From contig CAVXSI010000015.1 in the NCBI GenBank assembly GCA_963764365.1, positions 124,001 to 188,000 of the forward strand: 64,000 bases of DNA. Reading direction: 5' to 3'. The stretch is from VRUE01 sp963764365 (lineage in GTDB: Bacteria; Actinomycetota; Thermoleophilia; Solirubrobacterales; 70-9). This document shows, piece by piece, positions 58,525 to 64,000 of this stretch. Under the pieces are notes generated by a model that was not told where the DNA came from, ran no database searches, and saw nothing but the letters and a program-made list of their open reading frames with translations. Made by a program: the position numbers and the translations under genes. Positions within the stretch are counted from its first letter, which is position 1; the number at the start of each line of letters is the position of its first letter.

Positions 58525-58851
58525 TGTCAAGGCCGGTCGAAAACTGGGCCACTTCTGCCGGTTGAAAAGTGGGCCACCCGCTCCGAGTCCTGGCCCCGCT
58601 CCCGATGGCCTTGATCCCGCCTGCGGAGACGAGCCCGTAGGGCGAGGCGGAGCAGGCGGGATCGCTCAGTCCCTGGGAGGCGGGGAGCCCAGGTCCTTGT
58701 CCCTGAGCCGGTAGCTGTCGCCCTTCAGGCCGAGGATCTCGGCATGGTGGACGAGCCGGTCGATCATCGCCGCGGCGACGACTTCGTCGCCGAAGATCTC
58801 TCCCCAGGCGCTGAACGGCTTGTTCGAGGTGACGATCAGCGAGGCGCGCCC
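58525..58851 (-). mobile_element. IS21-family remnant (IstB C-terminus and right end)
   Basis: The stretch 58666-58851 encodes the last 61 residues of the IS21 helper ATPase IstB (SLIVTSNKPFSAWGEIFGDE, then AAAMIDRLVHHAEI and KGDSYRLRDKDL). Beyond its stop, two direct repeats on the minus strand, GTGGCCCACTTTTCAACCGG and a near copy, and a terminal TGTCA (plus strand, 58525) form the multiple terminal repeats typical of IS21. istA and the left end are gone; the internal edge joins the recombinase fragment at about 58851. Confidence 0.85.
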
Positions 58852-59400
58852 TCGCGGCGCGCCTTCGCCCAGCCGCGCTCGGCGAGCGCCCGCACAATCG
58901 GCCCCTCGTACTCGGCCAGCTCGACCGGTCGCGGAGGCGCGGCCTGGCGTGCGATCAGCCGCTCGCCCCGTACTAGCGCCTTCAGGCGCTCGCGGCCGGC
59001 GGGGTCGAGGCTCATCATGTGCGTGTACACGCGCAGGGTGAAGCTCGGGTCGGTGTGGCCGATCTGGCGCATCACCGAGACCGGGTCCTCGCCGCAGGCG
59101 ACCAGGATCGAGGCGAAGGCGTGGCGCAGCTTGTGGCTGGTGAGCCCGCGCGGGAGCGGCACCAGGCCGCGGCGCTCCAGCAGCTCGTCGGCGCGCCCCA
59201 GGACGGCGGCGAGGACGCGCTCGCGCAGGTTGTCCGGGTCGCGGCGAGAGCCGGTGAGGGTCGGGAAGACGAGGTCGTCGGGATCGCCGCGGTAGGCGGT
59301 CGCCTTGTAGGCGGCGAGGACGTCGCGCAGGACCGGCAGCATCCTGATCTCCCGCAGCCCGGCCGGCGTCTTCGAGCGAGCAACTATCCCAGCTATCCTC
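58836..59400 (-). pseudogene. tyrosine recombinase/integrase, catalytic-domain remnant
   Basis: About 188 codons with HKLRH (of TSHKLRHAFASILVACGEDP), GHTDPSFTL and the nucleophile Tyr in RVYTHMM. The N-terminal arm- and core-binding domains and the start are missing: similarity begins at SKTPAGLREIRMLP, near 59390. The 3' end meets the IS21 fragment. It is probably the decayed integrase of an island whose other end is not seen. Confidence 0.75.
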
Positions 59401-59534
59401 GGGCCGGTCACTGGAGCCTTACGGCTTCTTATGGCTTTCTCGTGAGGTGCCGTAAGAAATGGTTCGGTCGCGTACGTGGCGCGCAACCCTTCCAGACAGG
59501 CGTCGGGACCACTCCGCCTATTGACCAGTACCGC

Positions 59535-60488
59535 CTAGTCGTACGGCCCGAGGAAACGCTCGCCGTTGAAGTGGATCAGGTGCGACGGATTATCGGCGCA
59601 CCACACCTCAGTCTCCCAGGCGATCTCGCCGAGGTACTTGCGCATCTCGTCTCGCGAGGGGAAGCAAGAGACGAAGACCAGACCAGCCGACGCTCCTCCG
59701 AAAAGGCGCTCAAGCTCGCTACGGCGCTTGCCGTCGACGGGTCCGTGGCTCGCCGCCGCCTCGATCAACACGAGCCACTCTCGATCCGTGAGGTAGACGA
59801 TGAGGTCGGGCAGCTTTCCGTGCTTATCAAGTGTGACGCCGAGGCTCCCGAGAATCTTCTCCTCGAAGATTGGGTCCTGTCGTCCGGCATCCCCGACGTA
59901 GAGCACTTTGGCGCCCGGCGTGAACCGCGGGCAAAACTCCTCGATCGCGTCCTTGAGCAGCTGGTTCTGACCGCCTGGAGTCAGCGAGACTGCGCCGCCA
60001 TCGGGCAGTGTGACCGGGATCTGACGTTGCGTTCGAGCCCGCTCATATTGCGCTCGCAGACCAGGAGCCTCCCTGAGGTAGACGACGAGCTCTCGATCGA
60101 AGCTCTTTGTCCCAAAGGCTGACAGCAGTTCCAGGGCCCTTGGCGCGACCTGATAGCAGTTGTTCGGCGAGTTGACAGGCCGGTCCGGAGCATCGGGGTT
60201 GAGCAGGACCAAACCGGCCTCGATGAACTGGTGCAGGGTCTGGCGACGAATGGTCTCACGAGTATTCGGCTTGTAGTCGCGTCCGTAGCGGTCACGCAGC
60301 CAGGCCATGAGCTCGACAGTGCGCAGCCTCGGGTTGCCTGCCTTCGCCCAGGGCGTGCTGGGCCGGAGCTCCAGCAGGGCGAGCAGCACCAGCGCAGAGC
60401 GTTCGTTGGTCCGCTCCCGGTCGAAGTTGAGCAGCGCCAGCGCGCGTTGCGCTTCGGCGACGCGGCGCTCGCGCGCCGATTTCCTCAC
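59535..60488 (-). CDS. type II restriction endonuclease, BsuBI/PstI family
   Basis: 317 residues from a GTG overlapping the methylase stop as GTGA. An N-terminal helical region is followed by the BsuBI/PstI nuclease core: KLPDLIVYLTDREWLVLIEA (Asp and Glu of a PD-(D/E)xK site), HGPVDGKRR, and the C-terminal TEVWCADNPSHLIHFNGERF. Enzymes of this family cut CTGCAG. Expected length for the family is 310-320, so it looks intact. Confidence 0.92.
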   Translation of the reverse strand: MRKSARERRVAEAQRALALLNFDRERTNERSALVLLALLELRPSTPWAKAGNPRLRTVELMAWLRDRYGRDYKPNTRETIRRQTLHQFIEAGLVLLNPDAPDRPVNSPNNCYQVAPRALELLSAFGTKSFDRELVVYLREAPGLRAQYERARTQRQIPVTLPDGGAVSLTPGGQNQLLKDAIEEFCPRFTPGAKVLYVGDAGRQDPIFEEKILGSLGVTLDKHGKLPDLIVYLTDREWLVLIEAAASHGPVDGKRRSELERLFGGASAGLVFVSCFPSRDEMRKYLGEIAWETEVWCADNPSHLIHFNGERFLGPYD

Positions 60489-62035
60489 GCCGCCCTCGGA
60501 AGCGCAGCCACAGCCGTGTCGCCGACGACTGGGGCGACAAGGGCGTCCACCTCCTCTTGGAGGATCGGCCTGTCTCGCCTCACGACAGCGCCGAGGTCGG
60601 CCAGCCGCCCGGCGCTGGGATAGCGCAGGTGGCGCAAGTCGGTCGCGTTGACCTGCGTATGCCCGTTGAACTGGCGGACGTAGCGATCGACGAAGGACGA
60701 GTTGAGGTAGGCGGCGAGGCCATGCGCGAGGTTGTCGGGCAGGCTCCGGTTCTCTTGGTGGAAGACGTTGAGGTGGTTCTCGAAGGCGATCCACCTGCCG
60801 GGCGCCGAGGACGGATCGCAGACGGCCGCGCGGACGCGCCTGGCCTCCTCCTTGGCCGTCAGGCGCTTGACCACGACGTAGGTGCCGTTCGGAAGCAGCA
60901 GCTTTTCGGAGGCCGGATCGACGGCCAGCGCGCTGGGCTTCCCTCTGCCGTCGGCGTCTGGCCAGCGGACCCGGCTGTTCTTCAAGTGATTGGGTCGAAC
61001 CAGTGGTGCGGCGCCCGGCTCCGGCCTCATCCGCAGATGCTCTCGCACTCGAAACTCCACCACCCTGCCGGTAGAGACGGCGATGCTCAGATCCTCAAGC
61101 GAGGATGGAAGCGCCGCCATCGCCGCGGCGACTTCGGTGTCTCGCTCCTCGCCGGGGATTCGCAAGAAGTAATGCGGGTCGTCGGGTTGGAGAATCTCCG
61201 CGGCGGGAACCTCGCGCACCCTCGGCGCATCATCGATCCCGTGACTGAACGACAAGCGCACTCTCTGCGGTTCCGCCTCGCGACGGGCCGAGAAGATCAC
61301 GTTCTCCTGCAGCACGTCGGCGTCGGCGAAAACGTGGGCGCGGGATTCGAACAGATGCAGTTGCTCAATTCCGACCCGCTCGAAGAAGTAGCGTCGGAAG
61401 GGCTCCGCATAGCGACCGTTGGCAAAGGAGCGGGGCGTGATCGCCGCCAGCACGCCGTCCCGGTTGAGCTGGGCCGCAGCGAGCGCCAGGAACGCCGTGT
61501 AGAGGTTGGTGATCGGCAGACCCACTCGCTCCAGCGCGATCCGCTCGGGCGTGCCCCCGTTGACCTTGCGGTACGGGGGGTTCAGGACGATCGCCTCGAA
61601 GCGCTCCAGCTCCGTTCCCAGCTCTCCGGCAAGCGCGGCGGCAGTGGCCTCGATGTAGTCGCCGCCCCGCAGATCCCAGTGTAGGGTCAGCCCCTGCTCG
61701 GCCGCCCACTCGGCACAGTGTTCAAGCGTGCCGCGGAGTAGGGGATGCAACTGCGGATCGATCTCCCAGGCGACCACCCCTAGCTCTCGAACTCCGAGCC
61801 CGGCGAAGTGCTCGACCGCCGCCGCGGTGAGAGAACCCGTCCCTGCCCCGGGGTCGAGCAACCGGACGCGGTCGGTTTCGCATCCGGTCAGCATCGAAGC
61901 GATCAGGGCGGCGGCGGGCGCGGGCGTGAAGAACTGGCCGAGCGTAGCTCGCTGCAAGCGGTCGAGCGAGCGGCCCGCATCGATCCGTCGGCGCTCCGCA
62001 GCCTCGAGCGGATGATCCTTGATGACAACCTCCAT
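60485..62035 (-). CDS. type II DNA N6-adenine methyltransferase, BsuBI/PstI family
   Basis: 516 residues. GQFFTP near the start of the SAM domain, motif I DPGAGTGSLT and the catalytic motif IV NPPY (in AIVLNPPYRKVNGG) mark an N6-adenine methylase; a long C-terminal target-recognition part follows. It protects the host from the coupled nuclease and probably modifies CTGCAG (family inference). The ATG at 62035 starts before the conserved region. Confidence 0.92.
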   Translation of the reverse strand: MEVVIKDHPLEAAERRRIDAGRSLDRLQRATLGQFFTPAPAAALIASMLTGCETDRVRLLDPGAGTGSLTAAAVEHFAGLGVRELGVVAWEIDPQLHPLLRGTLEHCAEWAAEQGLTLHWDLRGGDYIEATAAALAGELGTELERFEAIVLNPPYRKVNGGTPERIALERVGLPITNLYTAFLALAAAQLNRDGVLAAITPRSFANGRYAEPFRRYFFERVGIEQLHLFESRAHVFADADVLQENVIFSARREAEPQRVRLSFSHGIDDAPRVREVPAAEILQPDDPHYFLRIPGEERDTEVAAAMAALPSSLEDLSIAVSTGRVVEFRVREHLRMRPEPGAAPLVRPNHLKNSRVRWPDADGRGKPSALAVDPASEKLLLPNGTYVVVKRLTAKEEARRVRAAVCDPSSAPGRWIAFENHLNVFHQENRSLPDNLAHGLAAYLNSSFVDRYVRQFNGHTQVNATDLRHLRYPSAGRLADLGAVVRRDRPILQEEVDALVAPVVGDTAVAALPRAA

Positions 62036-62257
62036 GTCACGCAAGATTGCCAGGCTCCCCGGTCGTCGGCGGCGACGACACCGCGGCCCCAACGGGCAAC
62101 GGGCGGCAGTGAGGCCAAACCGGCCGAAATCGCCGCGCATCTGGGCGTTTTCGGGAACTAGTTCCCCAAAATGCAGGCGATATGCGGGGGTGGTTCCAGT
62201 TGGTTCTGGGTTCCCCCGCGAGGGCCGACTGGCCCACGTGCAGGGCATTCCCGAAAA

Positions 62258-62331
62258 AGCGGCTGATCGGATTCGAACCGACGACCTTCTGCATGGCAAG
62301 CAGACGCTCTAGCCAGCTGAGCTACAGCCGC
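62258..62331 (-). tRNA. tRNA-Gly (GCC)
   Basis: Acceptor GCGGCTG/CAGCCGC, D arm GCTC/GAGC, anticodon stem TCTGC/GCAGA with loop TTGCCAT (anticodon GCC), T arm GTCGG TTCGAAT CCGAT. CCA not encoded. 74 nt. It lies beside the restriction-modification genes and recombinase remnant and is a candidate integration site, but no second partial copy is seen in the window. Confidence 0.93.
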
Positions 62332-62352
62332 GCGATGGCGGATTCTACTTCT

Positions 62353-62805
62353 TCAGCCGCCGATGAGGGCGCAGGGCAGGGGAATGTTGCCCTGGTTCGG
62401 GCCTTCGCCCGGTGCCGCCGGGATCCACTTGTAGTGGATCTTGGTGAAGTGGCGCTTTTCGTCCTGGGGGCAGAGGCGCGGCTTCGAGAGGATCACTTTC
62501 ATCGCCGCTCTGGCGACCTTGCCGGAGGCGCAGTTGGGCTTGCAGACCTTCTCTTCCCCCCGGCCGGCGCCGTGGGCCTTCTTCGTGCCCCACTGCGGCC
62601 ACTGCAGCTTGGACACCACGAGGCCGGCGTCGCCGCAGGTGAGGACGATCGAGTGCGGCTTGAACGAGGCTCCCGAGCAGTCGTTGGTGACGTAGGTCCG
62701 GTTGGCCGACATGGCGGACATGGCGACCGCGGAGGAGGCGGCGAAAGCGCCGGCGACAATCGCGACGGCGACGAGAATCAGTCCTCTGTTCCGGGGGCGA
62801 CTCAT
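62353..62805 (-). CDS. small secreted cysteine-containing protein
   Basis: 150 residues. Signal peptide (1-28, cut near AVAMSA), then a mature domain with six Cys (YVTNDCSGASFKP, LTCGDAG, VCKPNCASG, RLCPQD, LPCALIGG) likely forming disulfides outside the cell. No family is recognised. Probably leaderless, with TATGGT upstream. Confidence 0.65.
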   Translation of the reverse strand: MSRPRNRGLILVAVAIVAGAFAASSAVAMSAMSANRTYVTNDCSGASFKPHSIVLTCGDAGLVVSKLQWPQWGTKKAHGAGRGEEKVCKPNCASGKVARAAMKVILSKPRLCPQDEKRHFTKIHYKWIPAAPGEGPNQGNIPLPCALIGG

Positions 62806-62814
62806 CGGCCGTGC

Positions 62815-62820
62815 ACCATA
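62815..62820 (-). promoter_or_regulatory. -10 element TATGGT of the secreted Cys protein
   Basis: TATGGT is 9 nt before the ATG at 62805. Confidence 0.45.
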
Positions 62821-62863
62821 GCGATCGCCGTCGGACGTCGACGAATCCCCGGTGGGGTGCGGC

Positions 62864-63262
62864 TCAGCCGTCTAGCGCCTCGTTGACGAGGCGGTCGGCC
62901 TCGGCGTTGTGCTCGCGGCGGACGTGGCGGATCGACCAGCTCTCGAACGGGCGCAAAGCGCGCTTCACCTCGGCGTGGAGCTCGCGCAGGGTCGCGTCCT
63001 TGACCTTGTACTCGCCCTTCACCTGGCGGACGATCAGCTCCGAGTCGCCGACCAGCTCGAGCTCGCTGGCGCCGAGCTCCGCCGCCCGCTCGATCCCCAG
63101 CAGCAGCGCCCGGTACTCGGCGACGTTGTTGGTCGCGGCGCCGATCCGCTCGCCGCGCTCCTCCAGCACGTCGCCCTCCGGGGCCTGGACGACGACGCCG
63201 ACCGCCGCCGGCCCCGGGTTGCCGCGGGCGCCGCCGTCGACGTTGACCACCAGCTTCCGCAT
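62864..63262 (-). CDS. rnhA: ribonuclease HI family protein
   Basis: 132 residues. VDGGARGNPGPAAVG (first Asp at 9), the catalytic Glu in ATNNVAEYRALLLG, Asp in LVGDSELIVRQ, and the last Asp in HNAEADRLVNEAL make the DEDD set of RNase HI without the basic-protrusion region, as in short actinobacterial forms. It removes RNA from RNA-DNA hybrids. It starts 4 nt after the zinc-ribbon gene stop. Confidence 0.92.
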   Translation of the reverse strand: MRKLVVNVDGGARGNPGPAAVGVVVQAPEGDVLEERGERIGAATNNVAEYRALLLGIERAAELGASELELVGDSELIVRQVKGEYKVKDATLRELHAEVKRALRPFESWSIRHVRREHNAEADRLVNEALDG

Positions 63263-63266
63263 CGCC

Positions 63267-63818
63267 TCAGCCGACCGGTTCGCCGTTGCCGGCCCGCTCG
63301 GCGCCGGCCCCGAGCACGATCCGCCCGCCCTCGGCGGCGCTCGCGTTCCACTGCCGGGCCGAGCCGTCGAGCTGGTCGAGCTCGTTGCCCTTGTCGATCT
63401 CGAACACCGGGCGCATCTCGTCGCCGATGTCGACGCCCCACTGGTACCAGGTCAGCTCCCAGGCGACCGTCACCCGCACCTCGCTCGGCGAGCCGGCCAG
63501 CGAGCCGATCGAGACCCAGGGCTGCCCGAGGGTGCGGATCAGGCCCGTCACCGTGCGTGCCGCGTCGCTCGAGTTGAAGCGCAGCGCCGCGCGCTCCAGC
63601 CTCCCCAGCGGCGACTCCGAGACCGCCGGCTCCTCGGGCGGGCGCCGGCCGACGTTCGCTCCGGCCGCCGCCGGGTCGACCCAGCCGAGCCGCTCGGCGC
63701 GCCCGCGGCAGAGCTCGCAGACCAGGCGGGGGCCGTTCTTCGGGCTGGCGTAGGAACGGGTCCGCTCGCCGGCCAGGATGTTGCGGCCGCAGACCGCGCA
63801 GCTCTCGTCGGGGCTCAC
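63267..63818 (-). CDS. protein with N-terminal four-Cys zinc motif
   Basis: 183 residues from a GTG overlapping the sigma-factor stop as GTGA. Two CxxC pairs (SCAVCGRN and LVCELCRGR) near the N-terminus form a probable zinc ribbon; a Pro/Glu linker and an alpha/beta C-terminal domain (VRVTVAWELTWYQWGVDIGD) follow. Coupled to a sigma factor and rnhA. Possibly an RNA- or DNA-binding or regulatory partner, unproven. Confidence 0.7.
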   Translation of the reverse strand: MSPDESCAVCGRNILAGERTRSYASPKNGPRLVCELCRGRAERLGWVDPAAAGANVGRRPPEEPAVSESPLGRLERAALRFNSSDAARTVTGLIRTLGQPWVSIGSLAGSPSEVRVTVAWELTWYQWGVDIGDEMRPVFEIDKGNELDQLDGSARQWNASAAEGGRIVLGAGAERAGNGEPVG

Positions 63819-64000
63819 CCCGCCTCCTGCAGGGCGGATTTCAGCCGCATCACAGCCTTCGTGTGCAGCTGCGAGACGCGCGACTCCGTCACCCCCAGCA
63901 CCTCGCCGATCTCGCGCAGGGTGAGGTTCTCGTAGTAGTAGAGGGCGACGACCAGCTGCTCGCGCTCCGGCAGGCCGGCGACCGCCTCGGTCAGGGCGTC
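63815..64000 (-). CDS. RNA polymerase sigma factor, WhiG/FliA type, C-terminal part (runs off right edge)
   Basis: Sixty-one residues plus the stop. The visible region 4 reads LPEREQLVVALYYYENLTLR, EIGEVLGVTESRVSQLHTKA and VMRLKSAL, an exact match in pattern to region 4.2 of the sigma-28/WhiG group (flagellar or sporulation sigma). Regions 1-3 lie outside the window. Confidence 0.88.
   Translation of the reverse strand, partial: DALTEAVAGLPEREQLVVALYYYENLTLREIGEVLGVTESRVSQLHTKAVMRLKSALQEAG

Overview
The window is 64 kb of GC-rich DNA with dense, largely co-oriented, translationally coupled genes, many GTG starts, and many genes that appear to be transcribed without a 5' leader. The gene content (MurT/GatD lipid II amidation, LL-diaminopimelate aminotransferase, GAF-ANTAR regulators, a WhiG/FliA-type sigma factor) points to an actinobacterium. 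A lineage such as Thermoleophilia/Solirubrobacterales fits best, but that placement is inference from gene content, not from a search.

Positions 1-5,900 hold a peroxiredoxin, hydrolases and a coupled cluster: diacylglycerol-kinase-like protein, murT, a SAM methyltransferase, gatD. Positions 5,900-14,400 carry dut, hflX, an epimerase, an MBL-fold protein, dapL, dapF, miaA and miaB. Positions 14,400-21,000 carry recA, cinA, a RodZ-like protein, ftsK and a secreted coiled-coil transglycosylase. Positions 21,000-36,500 are a long run on the minus strand: thrS, infC, (wecB on the plus strand), rpmI, rplT, a TrmH-type methyltransferase, pheS, pheT, argC, argJ, argB, argD, two small proteins and argG. 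Positions 36,500-41,700 hold a large membrane protein, a tRNA-Val, zwf and two GAF-ANTAR regulators.

From about 42,000 the character changes to accessory DNA: secreted surface proteins, a 0.95-kb mini-island between a tRNA-Cys and a duplicate of its 3' half, an M23-alpha/beta-hydrolase fusion, an L,D-transpeptidase, an ice-binding-domain (DUF3494) protein, and a four-gene operon of related membrane-anchored surface proteins that ends in a 1,253-residue Ig-like protein. Positions 55,400-59,400 are a graveyard of gene fragments (GNAT, RibD-like reductase, IS21 IstB, tyrosine recombinase) with two AAA+ ATPases. They are followed by a BsuBI/PstI-type restriction-modification pair next to tRNA-Gly. 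The right edge returns to core genes: rnhA, a zinc-ribbon protein and a sigma factor.

The most unusual signals are these. (1) Five copies of a palindromic element have locus-specific but perfectly inverted 16-24 bp arms around a roughly 75-nt core, with a covarying inner stem; one copy lies in frame inside a membrane-protein gene. (2) A DapF has both catalytic cysteines replaced by serine. (3) A methyltransferase gene is coupled between murT and gatD. (4) Two similar structured elements lie inside the arginine operon. (5) A surface-protein operon with paralogous small subunits is preceded by a 23-codon leader frame.
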